DNA of 12,431 nt, from the NCBI GenBank assembly GCA_043744805.1, contig JAYTTZ010000006.1, forward strand, positions 1-12,431, read 5' to 3'. The stretch comes from Ga0077536 sp043744805 (GTDB lineage: Bacteria; Pseudomonadota; Gammaproteobacteria; Ga0077536). Position 1 is the stretch's first letter. Every line of letters starts with the position of its first letter. The position numbers and the translations under genes are program-made. The notes beneath the pieces were generated by a model that had not been told where the DNA came from, did not search any database, and worked only from the letters and a program-made list of their open reading frames with translations. Of this stretch, positions 1-5,728 are shown in pieces.

Positions 1-104
1 AAAGCCCGAAAGCCCGAAAGCCCGAAAGCCTGAAAGCCTGAAAGCCTGAAAGCCTGAAAGCCTGAAAGCCTGAAAGCCTGAAAGCCTGAAAGCCTGAAAG
101 CCCG
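1..104. repeat. 8-bp tandem repeat, 13 units of AAAGCCYG
   Basis: Thirteen perfect-length 8-bp units are visible. The first three are AAAGCCCG, the next nine are AAAGCCTG, and the last is AAAGCCCG. The array begins at the window edge and so may extend further left. Its last unit shares four bases with the palindrome that follows. Because 8 is not a multiple of 3, every reading frame cycles through the same eight codons. On the plus strand each T-type unit therefore brings a TGA into rotation, while the minus strand has no stop in any frame. Arrays of this kind change copy number easily by slippage. Confidence 0.97.
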
Positions 105-135
105 TTCGTCCTGAGCCCGTCGAAGGATGAACGGG
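101..135. repeat. REP-like palindrome next to the tandem array
   Basis: Positions 101-112 (CCCGTTCGTCCT) pair with 124-135 (AGGATGAACGGG) as a 12-bp stem with one G-T wobble, around an 11-base loop. The TTCGTCCTGAGC...GTCGAAGGA core is a dispersed extragenic palindrome I recognise from many high-GC proteobacterial genomes, including xanthomonads. On the minus strand it translates as SSFDGLRTNG, a peptide often seen where a reading frame runs through such an element. Whether this copy has relatives elsewhere in the genome cannot be seen from this window. Confidence 0.75.
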
Positions 136-370
136 CCGGCACCGCGCTTGAGCGGCGCGCGCTTGTGGCCAGCGCGCCTTCGGTTGTCGGCAGGGTGGCC
201 GCCTCGACCCGGGCCAATGCCAGGCCGAGCCGCGACTGCGCGTCGGTGGAAAGTTCGAGGCCGACGACACCGCCGTCCACCGTGACCCGCCCCCCTCCGC
301 GCCTTCCGCGGCTTCGCCGGCGTCTACGGCCACGCCGGGTACCAGGCCCGTCAGCGACGTGCGACCAGTC

Positions 371-673
371 TTAATGGCCAGCAGCTTCCCGCGCGGCGAA
401 AGCGGCCTTCTGATCCGGCGAGGCATCGGCCTGGTATTTCGCCTTCCATTCGGCGAACGGCATCCCATAGACGATTGCGCGGGAGGTCTCGATATCCATT
501 TCGATGCCTTTGTCCTCGGCCGCCGCGCGGTACCACTTGGACAGGCAATTGCGGCAGAACGCGGCAAGGTTCATGAGGTCGATGTTCTGCACGTCCGGGT
601 GGCTGCGCAGGTGGTCGCGCAGCGCGCGGAACGTGGCGGCTTCGAGTTCGAGCTGGGTTTGCGGGTCAGTCAT
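371..673 (-). CDS. DUF1244 family protein
   Basis: This 100-residue protein is a clear DUF1244 member (the family of Sinorhizobium SMc04008). It has FRALRDHLR (residues 15-23), DVQNIDLMNLAAFCRNCLSKWY (split around residue 40 with the CRNC cysteines at 40 and 43), and RAIVYGMPFAEWK near residues 65-77. The family is small, soluble and has no established function; the paired cysteines suggest metal binding or redox activity, but this is inference. I chose the ATG at 673 over an upstream in-frame ATG at 718 because GGAG lies 7 bases before it and family homology begins there. The extra upstream residues are low-complexity. It follows the sigma-54 regulator gene by 57 bp on the same strand and may be co-transcribed. 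Confidence 0.88.
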   Translation of the reverse strand: MTDPQTQLELEAATFRALRDHLRSHPDVQNIDLMNLAAFCRNCLSKWYRAAAEDKGIEMDIETSRAIVYGMPFAEWKAKYQADASPDQKAAFAAREAAGH

Positions 674-730
674 GGCAGTGCTCCGGAAGGGGGGTGGATG
701 GGGATGGTAAAGGCTCACGCGCGGGTCGGC

Positions 731-2140
731 TCAGCCGCCCTCGATGCCATGCGCCTTCATTCGGTAGCGCATGGTCATGCGCGTCACGCCAAGCTGGCGG
801 GCGGCCTCCGAGACATTGTGGCCGCTGCGCTTGAGCGCCAGTTCAATGAGCATCTTCTCGGCGGCATCGAGGGTAAGTCCGCCGAGCAGGTTCTCGTCGA
901 GGGGTCCCGCCGCTGGCGCGGCTGCACCGGGCAGCATGAGCGCCGATTCGCCCAGCGCTTCACCATTGGCCAGCAGGAGTGCGCGTTCAACCACGTGCTT
1001 CAGTTCCCGCACGTTGCCAGGCCAGCCATAGCGCAGTAGCGCCGCGCGGGCACCCTCGCCCAGCACGGCTTCCGGCAAGCCATAGCGACGCGCGGTCTGG
1101 CGCGCGAAGTGTCCCGCCAGCAGCAGGATGTCCTCGCCGCGCTCGCGCAGCGGCGTGAGCTGCAAGCCCAATACGTTGAGCCGGAAATAGAGATCCGATC
1201 GCAAGGCGCCTTCGGCCACCATGCGGGTCACGTCGCGGTTGGTCGCGGCGATGAACCACGCCTGCGTACGGCGTTCGTGGCTGCTGCCCACCCGTCGCAG
1301 CGAACGGCGTTCGAGCACCGCGAGCAGCTTGGCCTGGAGTTCCAGCGGGAGTTCGCCAATTTCGTCCAGGAACACCACGCCGTCCTCGGCAGCCTCGATA
1401 AGGCCGGTGCGTTCACTCGAAGCGCTCGTGAAAGCGCCTTTCACGTGGCCGAAGAGCTCGGCTTCGATCAGCGCCTTGGGCAAGGCCGCGCAGTCGACAT
1501 GCACGAAGGGACGGCCAGCGCGCCGCGAGCGCTGGTGCAGCGCACGGGCCGCCACGTCCTTGCCCGTGCCAGTCTCGCCGATGATGAGGACGGTGGGGGC
1601 CGCGTCCTCGCCCACGCCGATCAGCGAAGCGATGCGCTCGACCTGCTGGCGTAACTGCTGGATGGCCGCCGTCTGGCCGAGGAGTTCGGCCTGATCGTGG
1701 GTGGTCGATTCGCGCGCCCGTGAGTATTCCAGCTGCCGCGAGACCCGCTGCTGGGCCAGCACCTTGGCCACGATCAACAGGAGTTCGTCGAGATCGATGG
1801 GCTTGCGGAGGTAGTCGGAGGCACCGAGCTTCATGGCACTCACCGCATCCTCCAGTTCGCCATAGGCGCTCATCGCCAGCACCGCCACGCCGTTACCCAG
1901 CACCGTGCGCTGTCGCTGCAGGAAATCCAGCCCCGAGCCATCGGGCAGGCGCATGTCGAGCAATAGCAGGTCCGTGCCGGTGTCTTTAAGGCTGGCTTCC
2001 GCTTCCCGCAAGGTGGGCGCGACGCGCGTGGCGTAACCGGCTTTCTCCAGACGGCGCGCGACCGACCGGGCGAACAGCGCTTCGTCCTCGACCACGAGCA
2101 CGCGCTGCCCGGTAGCTTCTTCAAGCGGCGTCTGGCTCAT
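731..2140 (-). CDS. sigma-54-dependent response regulator, NtrC family
   Basis: This 469-residue protein has the full NtrC layout. The N-terminal receiver domain has acidic pair E18-D19, phospho-acceptor D62, S91 and K113. The AAA+ domain has Walker A GETGTGKD at 188-195, Walker B VVFLDEIGEL at 255-264 and a GWPGNVREL motif. A Fis-type helix-turn-helix ends the protein (about 430-469, NVSEAARQLGVTRMTMRYR). Such proteins, once phosphorylated, bind enhancers and remodel the sigma-54 holoenzyme. The sigma-54 contact loop, normally GAFTGA, reads GAFTSA at 235-240. The chosen start at 2140 lies 20 bp inside the end of the kinase gene; a longer frame to 2350 only adds out-of-frame kinase sequence. 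Its likely partner is the kinase upstream, and its likely target is the sigma-54 promoter of the adjacent pqqA (inference). Confidence 0.95.
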   Translation of the reverse strand: MSQTPLEEATGQRVLVVEDEALFARSVARRLEKAGYATRVAPTLREAEASLKDTGTDLLLLDMRLPDGSGLDFLQRQRTVLGNGVAVLAMSAYGELEDAVSAMKLGASDYLRKPIDLDELLLIVAKVLAQQRVSRQLEYSRARESTTHDQAELLGQTAAIQQLRQQVERIASLIGVGEDAAPTVLIIGETGTGKDVAARALHQRSRRAGRPFVHVDCAALPKALIEAELFGHVKGAFTSASSERTGLIEAAEDGVVFLDEIGELPLELQAKLLAVLERRSLRRVGSSHERRTQAWFIAATNRDVTRMVAEGALRSDLYFRLNVLGLQLTPLRERGEDILLLAGHFARQTARRYGLPEAVLGEGARAALLRYGWPGNVRELKHVVERALLLANGEALGESALMLPGAAAPAAGPLDENLLGGLTLDAAEKMLIELALKRSGHNVSEAARQLGVTRMTMRYRMKAHGIEGG

Positions 2141-3599
2141 GGCTCTCCTGGTGGCGCGGCGCGTGGATGGCGACCCGTGTGCCTTTGCGTCCGGTGACGG
2201 CGAAATCAAGGGTCCAACCATGAGCCTTGCAGACTTTGAACGCCACGGGAATGCCGAGTCCGGTACCGAAGCGTTTGGTGCTCGGACCGGGTTCGAGCCC
2301 GGCCGGTTCGGGGATGAACGGGATGCCGCCGGCCTCGTCCTCGATTTCAAGCAAGACCATCGTTGCCGTCGCCGACAGCCCTACCCGGATGCGGCCGCCT
2401 GCGGCGGAGGCTTCGAGCGCATTGCCTAGCAGACCATAGAGGGCCTGCTCCATCAGATCGGAGTCGACGTCCACGACAGCCTCGAGGGTCCACGGCGTGC
2501 GTTCGATATCGATGCCGCGTTCGCGACAGCGCGCGTGGATGAGGTTCAGCACGGCTTCCACCAACACGTCGGCTGGCAAGGGACGGGGTCGCGGCTTGAG
2601 CGGGTGCAGGTAGGAGACCAGCGCGCTCACCCAGCGCCCGAGCCGATCCACGGTGGCGATGATCTCGGTGGAGATCTCGTGGCTTTCGGTCGGATCGTCC
2701 ACGTGCGCGAGGAGTTGGGCGCTGGCGCGAATCGCCGCCAGTGGATTGCGGATGTTGTGGGCCACCACGGGAACCAGCGCGCCTAGCGCCGCCTGGCGTT
2801 CAGACTCCACCAGCGCGTCGCGGCTGACCGCCAGATCAGTAGCCAGGCGATTCACGCTGTCCGCCAGCACCACCACCTCCGTCACGCCGGTCAGTGGCAG
2901 GCGATGACCCAACTCGCCCGCGCTCATGCGTTCAGTGCCCTGCAGGATGGCGCGCATGGGCCGCACGAAACCGCGCGTGAGGCTGCGACGGGAGAAGAAC
3001 AGCAACCCGAGCGAAAGCAGTACCGGGACTGGGAGTACGTACGGGGCGTAGCGGATCCACAGCGCCACCCGCGCCGACTGCACCGCCAGTGCCTCCTCGA
3101 CCCGCTGCCTGAATGCGGTGCATGCCTGGTCGAAGCCGCCCAGCAGAGACGGCGCGTGCCGGGTTTCGAGTTCGCGAAAGCGCACGATGCGGTTGACGAA
3201 GAAAGGATCGTTCAAGGCGCTGTGGAGGTCATCCTGCAACTTGCCGTAGGACTCCTGGATTGCCTGTACCCCATAGTCCTCGGCGCGCGAGGCCGTCTGG
3301 CGGCGCAGCGCGTTGAAGCCGTCCTGGATGCGTCGGTAGTAGCGACCGTGGATTTCCTCCACGTTCGGATCTTCGCGCAGGCGGGCCAGGGCGACGTCCT
3401 GGATCTGCTGGTAGAGCGCGGTGCGGATCTCCTGCATCGTGTGGGAAAGCGCGTTCAGGCGCAGTGATTCGGCCGAGGTCTGCTGCCAGAAATAGGCCCA
3501 CAGGCCGCCCATCGCGCCGGTCACCACGACGAGCCCGATGAAGGCCAGTTCGTAGACCAACAGGACACGGCGAAGTGACTGGGGAGCCGATTGGGGCAT
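2121..3599 (-). CDS. membrane sensor histidine kinase, NtrB-like transmitter
   Basis: This 492-residue kinase has a first membrane helix at about residues 13-36 and a helical, charged periplasmic region to about 185. A second membrane helix spans about 186-202, followed by a HAMP-like linker to about 260. The transmitter has the H box at VVAHNIRNPLAAI with H281 as phospho-acceptor, the N box around N393 (LLGNALEAS), a G1-like DEAGGI at 421-426 and G2 GTGLGIP at 445-451. The HNIRNPL form is typical of kinases paired with NtrC-type regulators, which matches the overlapping downstream gene. The sensed signal is unknown: the periplasmic part has no recognisable ligand domain and looks like a helical bundle. 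No Shine-Dalgarno sequence precedes the ATG, while TATAAT sits 8-13 bases before it, so the mRNA may be leaderless. Confidence 0.95.
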   Translation of the reverse strand: MPQSAPQSLRRVLLVYELAFIGLVVVTGAMGGLWAYFWQQTSAESLRLNALSHTMQEIRTALYQQIQDVALARLREDPNVEEIHGRYYRRIQDGFNALRRQTASRAEDYGVQAIQESYGKLQDDLHSALNDPFFVNRIVRFRELETRHAPSLLGGFDQACTAFRQRVEEALAVQSARVALWIRYAPYVLPVPVLLSLGLLFFSRRSLTRGFVRPMRAILQGTERMSAGELGHRLPLTGVTEVVVLADSVNRLATDLAVSRDALVESERQAALGALVPVVAHNIRNPLAAIRASAQLLAHVDDPTESHEISTEIIATVDRLGRWVSALVSYLHPLKPRPRPLPADVLVEAVLNLIHARCRERGIDIERTPWTLEAVVDVDSDLMEQALYGLLGNALEASAAGGRIRVGLSATATMVLLEIEDEAGGIPFIPEPAGLEPGPSTKRFGTGLGIPVAFKVCKAHGWTLDFAVTGRKGTRVAIHAPRHQESHEPDAA

Positions 3600-3606
3600 G
3601 GATCGG

Positions 3607-3612
3607 ATTATA
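3607..3612 (-). promoter_or_regulatory. candidate -10 box of the kinase operon, possibly leaderless
   Basis: On the minus strand a perfect TATAAT lies at 3612-3607, ending seven bases before the first base of the kinase ATG (3599). Transcription would start at or just before the ATG, leaving no room for a ribosome binding site, and none is visible. No good -35 hexamer lies at the right distance (TCTGTT at a 17-bp spacing is poor), so the box may depend on an activator or be fortuitous. Confidence 0.4.
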
Positions 3613-3638
3613 GGGTGGACACTCGTGGGAACAGACCA

Positions 3639-3710
3639 CTGGTTGATTTAGAACGTACGGCTGGTTGATATCAGCCTTGCGTCGCTGGGCATTGTCTTGA
3701 AGCGCAATGC
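3639..3710. promoter_or_regulatory. candidate enhancer (upstream activator) region for pqqA
   Basis: Three kinds of symmetry cluster here. CTGGTTGAT occurs twice as a direct repeat at 3639-3647 and 3661-3669, 22 bp apart, about two helical turns. The second copy opens a near-palindrome, GGTTGATATCAGCC, at 3663-3676. An inverted repeat, GCATTG-N10-CAATGC, lies at 3689-3710. They sit about 70-140 bp upstream of the sigma-54 promoter at 3776, the usual distance for NtrC-type activator sites. They also lie just upstream of the divergent kinase gene, which would allow autoregulation. Binding is inferred from position and symmetry only. Confidence 0.35.
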
Positions 3711-3775
3711 AGCATCCAGCTTGGTCCAGGGGGAATTCCGCGCTGAATAGCCATTCGCCTGGAAAAATCGGGTTG

Positions 3776-3791
3776 CGGCACGCGGATTGCT
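3776..3791 (+). promoter_or_regulatory. sigma-54 (-24/-12) promoter of pqqA
   Basis: The sequence CGGCACGCGGATTGCT matches the sigma-54 consensus TGGCACG-N4-TTGCW at every fixed position except the first, with the required spacing between the GG and GC elements. Transcription would start about 12 bases after the GC, near 3802, leaving a leader of roughly 50 bases before the pqqA ATG at 3853. A sigma-54 activator is encoded next door, which strengthens the call. Some chance matches to this motif are expected in GC-rich DNA. Confidence 0.68.
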
Positions 3792-3852
3792 GCTCAGCGT
3801 GAAGGCGGCACCACTCGCCATCATCCAAACAACCAGAACCGAGGTCATTGCA

Positions 3853-3927
3853 ATGAACTGGACGACTCCTTCCTTCGACGACGTGCGTTTTGGTTTTGAA
3901 GTGACGATGTACATCAACAACCGTTGA
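3853..3927 (+). CDS. pqqA: PqqA, pyrroloquinoline quinone precursor peptide
   Basis: This 24-residue frame reads MNWTTPSFDDVRFGFEVTMY then INNR. It carries the PqqA signature EVTMY with E16 and Y20 at the positions whose side chains are cross-linked by the radical-SAM enzyme PqqE to build PQQ, the cofactor of periplasmic alcohol and sugar dehydrogenases. A W-x-x-P-x-F start and an NR ending are also typical of the family. GAGGT at 3841-3845 gives a ribosome binding site 7 bases before the ATG. It differs from the usual arrangement in having no pqqB-E genes after it: a strong terminator follows 17 bp beyond its stop codon, so it is its own transcription unit. The other PQQ genes, or a second pqqA, may lie elsewhere in the genome. 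The identification rests on the motif and length, which are distinctive. Confidence 0.93.
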   Translation: MNWTTPSFDDVRFGFEVTMYINNR

Positions 3928-3944
3928 GCGCCATCCACTGACGC

Positions 3945-3971
3945 AAAAAGGGGGCCTCGAGCCCCCTTTTT
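3945..3971. terminator. bidirectional Rho-independent terminator between pqqA and cytochrome b561
   Basis: AAAAAGGGGGC (3945-3955) pairs perfectly with GCCCCCTTTTT (3961-3971) as an 11-bp stem around a 5-base CTCGA loop. The A run on one side and T run on the other give a U tract in either direction. It lies 17 bp after the pqqA stop and about 30 bp after the presumed stop of the convergent cytochrome b561 gene. Confidence 0.93.
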
Positions 3972-4001
3972 GTTGTGCCTGGCTGTGCGCCGCACCGCGC
4001 T

Positions 4002-4543
4002 TCACCGCCCCCAGGGCAGCATCCGCCCGAACCGCCCGAACTGCCCATCGCGCGCGCAGGTGCGCCACCGCGCTAAGCACGTGCAGGCCGCTCGCCACCA
4101 GCAGCAGCGTGCCGCCCACTGCATGGAGTTCGTTGAAGACCCCGTTCAGCGCCTGGTCAGGCGCGACCCACGTCGGCAGCGTCAGGCCAAGGTACGCCGT
4201 CTGGTACTTCGAAAACACGGACGACAGGTAGCCCAGGAATGGCTGGGCGAACAGCAGCAGGTAGAAGAGGTGCTGGACACCGCTTGCCAATTTCCGCTGC
4301 CAGGCTGGCAGCGTGTCGGGCAGAGCCGGCGGACGATGGCCAATTCGCCAGGCAAGGCGTAGCGCGGTGACGATGAATACCGTGATGCCCAGCGACTTGT
4401 GCAACCCCGAAGAGTTCGGTGCGCAGTGCGCCTTTCGGCATTTCATCCATGGTCCAGGCAATGGCGTAGAGGGCCACGACCAGCAGGAGCGTGATCCAAT
4501 GGAACAGCATGGCGACCCGCGTGTATCTTCGCCCGGCGTCCAT
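4002..4543 (-). pseudogene. cytochrome b561 family gene with two frameshifts
   Basis: Read across three frames this gives one continuous cytochrome b561 of about 179 residues, the usual family length. Such proteins are four-helix di-haem membrane electron carriers. The first frame holds MDAGRRYTRVAMLFHWITLL through GALRTELFG (4543 to about 4406). The second holds LHKSLGITVF, VQHLFYLLLFAQPFLGY, NELHAVGG and GLHVLSAVAHL. The third ends ARDGQFGRFGRMLPWGR and stops at 4002. The shifts fall in a run of four G (4405-4408) and a CG dinucleotide run (4049-4057), each equivalent to one inserted base. All the usual haem-ligand histidines are present in the joined product. A good GGAG site lies 8 bases before the start. 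It may be a recent pseudogene or contain two sequencing errors; without repair the frames give only fragments. Confidence 0.85.
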
Positions 4544-4672
4544 GAGGCCTTCTCCCCATGCTGGAATCTCGCCATTCTACCCACCGGGGCTTTGGAATCG
4601 CTGAGCCTGATCACTGCGCTATACTCCGGGCGGCCACCACCAAACAACTGCAACACGACGGTTAATAACGGC
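4544..4672. promoter_or_regulatory. divergent promoter region, cytochrome b561 / envelope operon
   Basis: These 129 bp separate two divergently transcribed units and should hold both promoters. The best -10-like boxes I see are TATACT at 4620-4625 on the plus strand, about 48 bp before the L,D-transpeptidase start, and TAGAAT at 4579-4574 on the minus strand. Neither has a convincing -35 hexamer at 16-18 bp, so their exact use is uncertain. Confidence 0.3.
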
Positions 4673-5260
4673 ATGCGTGCATTGCTCAAGGCCTTGGGGA
4701 GCGCGGTCCTGCTAGCGGCGACGTCTCTTCCGGCGTCCGCCGAAGGTCTCCGGAACGTCGGACTCCAACCCACTTATTCCATCGAAATCGACAAGTCCGA
4801 TCGCACGCTCATCGTGCGCAGCGGCAGCAGCGTTGCGCGGAAGTTCCAGGTCGCCCTCGGTCGCGGCGGACTTGGCGACAAGCGCATCCGGGGCGACAAC
4901 AAGACACCCCTCGGGGTCTATCACATCGTGGCCTTCAACGACGCCAGTCCATTCGATCTCTTCATGCGCCTCAACTACCCGAACGTGAAGGACGCTTTCT
5001 TCGGCCTGCGCAACCACCTCATCGATCGCAAGGACTTCACGCAGATCGCCAGCGCAGTCCGGCAGGACGCGCTGCCGCCGCAGGACACGAGCCTCGGCGG
5101 CGCCGTTGGCATCCACGGCCTGGGGGAGGAAACCGAGGAGAAACTCAAGGTACAAAAACTCCTCGACTGGACGAAGGGCTGCATTGCGCTGAGCAATCGC
5201 GACGTGCAGGAACTGCGTCGCTACGTGGACATTGGCACCAAAGTGACTATCCGCGAATGA
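4673..5260 (+). CDS. exported L,D-transpeptidase (YkuD) family protein
   Basis: This 195-residue protein begins with a Sec signal peptide (MRALLKALGSAVLLAATSLP, likely cleaved after ASA at residue 23) and continues as a YkuD/ErfK-type domain. Visible family marks are GDNKTPLGVYHI (75-85), GIHGLGEE with H148, and WTKGCIAL with the catalytic-type C170. The family uses this cysteine to cross-link or cut peptidoglycan stem peptides, or to attach proteins to them, in the periplasm. The motif reads T-K-G-C rather than the textbook S-H-G-C, a form closer to the YafK/DpaA-like branch. The ATG at 4673 was chosen because the signal peptide starts there; the ribosome binding site is weak. It is the first gene of a six-gene plus-strand operon, and its stop overlaps the next start (ATGA). 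Confidence 0.87.
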   Translation: MRALLKALGSAVLLAATSLPASAEGLRNVGLQPTYSIEIDKSDRTLIVRSGSSVARKFQVALGRGGLGDKRIRGDNKTPLGVYHIVAFNDASPFDLFMRLNYPNVKDAFFGLRNHLIDRKDFTQIASAVRQDALPPQDTSLGGAVGIHGLGEETEEKLKVQKLLDWTKGCIALSNRDVQELRRYVDIGTKVTIRE

Positions 5261-5727
5261 TTCGACCAGGCCTGCGCGCCTGGCTGCTGGGCTGCCTGGT
5301 GGCGCTTTATGGCCTTGGCCTCCCCCTGCACGCGCAAGCCAGCAAGCTCGAGCTGCGGGGGGAAACCGCCAAGTCCTTCGACCACGTCGTGCTTGAACTC
5401 GACTTCGCGATCAGCGAACGCAACTTCCGCATCACCGGCCGCAACCCCATTGGCAAGGGACTCCGGGAACGCGGCTATGCGGATTTCCCGGATTTCGAGG
5501 TCATCCATTTCTGCAACCTCGAACTCGCCCGCGAAGTGCTGCTGCTCGATCCCGATTTCGTGGCGCAGATGCCCTGCCGGCTCACGATCCACCGCAGTGG
5601 TGGTCGCACGGTCGTCCACGTACTGTTGCTGCCGGAAGACCACCCTGATCCGCGTGTGAATGCCTTTGCCCAGCGCATCAACGGCCAACTGCGCGAGATC
5701 CTCGCCTTCGTCCTGGAGAACGACTGA
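5257..5727 (+). CDS. exported DUF302 domain protein
   Basis: This 156-residue protein has a signal peptide (MIRPGLRAWLLGCLVALYGL, probable cleavage after AQA at residue 28). The rest matches DUF302: a two-layer domain with FRITGRNPIGKGLRERG, then VIHFCNLELAREVLLLDPD (82-100) and MPCRLTIHRSGGRTVV (105-120). C86 lies in the usual FCN motif and C107 in the PC motif. The family's role is not established; members occur alone or fused to redox and transport domains, and the two cysteines might form a disulphide outside the cytoplasm. It overlaps the transpeptidase gene by 4 bp and is separated from the next gene by one base, so translation is probably coupled across all three. Confidence 0.85.
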   Translation: MIRPGLRAWLLGCLVALYGLGLPLHAQASKLELRGETAKSFDHVVLELDFAISERNFRITGRNPIGKGLRERGYADFPDFEVIHFCNLELAREVLLLDPDFVAQMPCRLTIHRSGGRTVVHVLLLPEDHPDPRVNAFAQRINGQLREILAFVLEND

Positions 5728-5728
5728 A

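Larger units (their letters stand above)
1..370 (-). pseudogene. possible relic of a membrane-fusion/RND adaptor protein
   Basis: On the minus strand, from about 294 downwards, one frame reads VTVDGGVVGLELSTDAQSRL followed by GLALARVEAATLPT. This resembles the stretch of RND/HlyD-type periplasmic adaptor proteins just before the barrel-sandwich domain. The frame stays open through the REP-like palindrome and the tandem repeat to the window edge, where it gives repetitive QAFRLSGF peptides. Upstream, a different frame (TSLTGLVPGVAVDAGEAAEG) looks more protein-like and could join this one by a single-base shift in the run of six G at about 291-296 (minus sense). No signal peptide or convincing start codon fits in the space before the DUF1244 gene. 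I read this as decayed or chimeric coding sequence, or possibly just open intergenic DNA. The family assignment is weak. Confidence 0.3.

Noticed and set aside
1..104. CRISPR array
   Set aside because: The units are 8 bp and contiguous with no spacers; this is a simple tandem repeat.
359..1039. A 226-codon plus-strand frame
   Set aside because: It is antisense to the DUF1244 gene and to the helix-turn-helix end of the sigma-54 regulator, both of which are clearly coding.
3806..3820. A second sigma-54-like sequence, CGGCACCACTCGCC
   Set aside because: The GG and GC elements are two bases too close together for a -24/-12 promoter; the copy at 3776-3791 has correct spacing.
3648..3995. A 115-codon minus-strand frame antisense to pqqA with a hydrophobic stretch
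   Set aside because: It covers the terminator, pqqA and the sigma-54 promoter, has no family resemblance, and its start lies beyond the convergent b561 stop.
4313..4672. N-terminal extension of the L,D-transpeptidase frame back to 4313
   Set aside because: The extension overlaps the start of cytochrome b561, and a clean signal peptide begins at the ATG at 4673.
3229..4773. A 514-codon minus-strand open frame
   Set aside because: It merges the middle part of the frameshifted cytochrome b561 with antisense of pqqA, the terminator and an off-frame stretch of the kinase gene. Only the b561 segment looks like protein.
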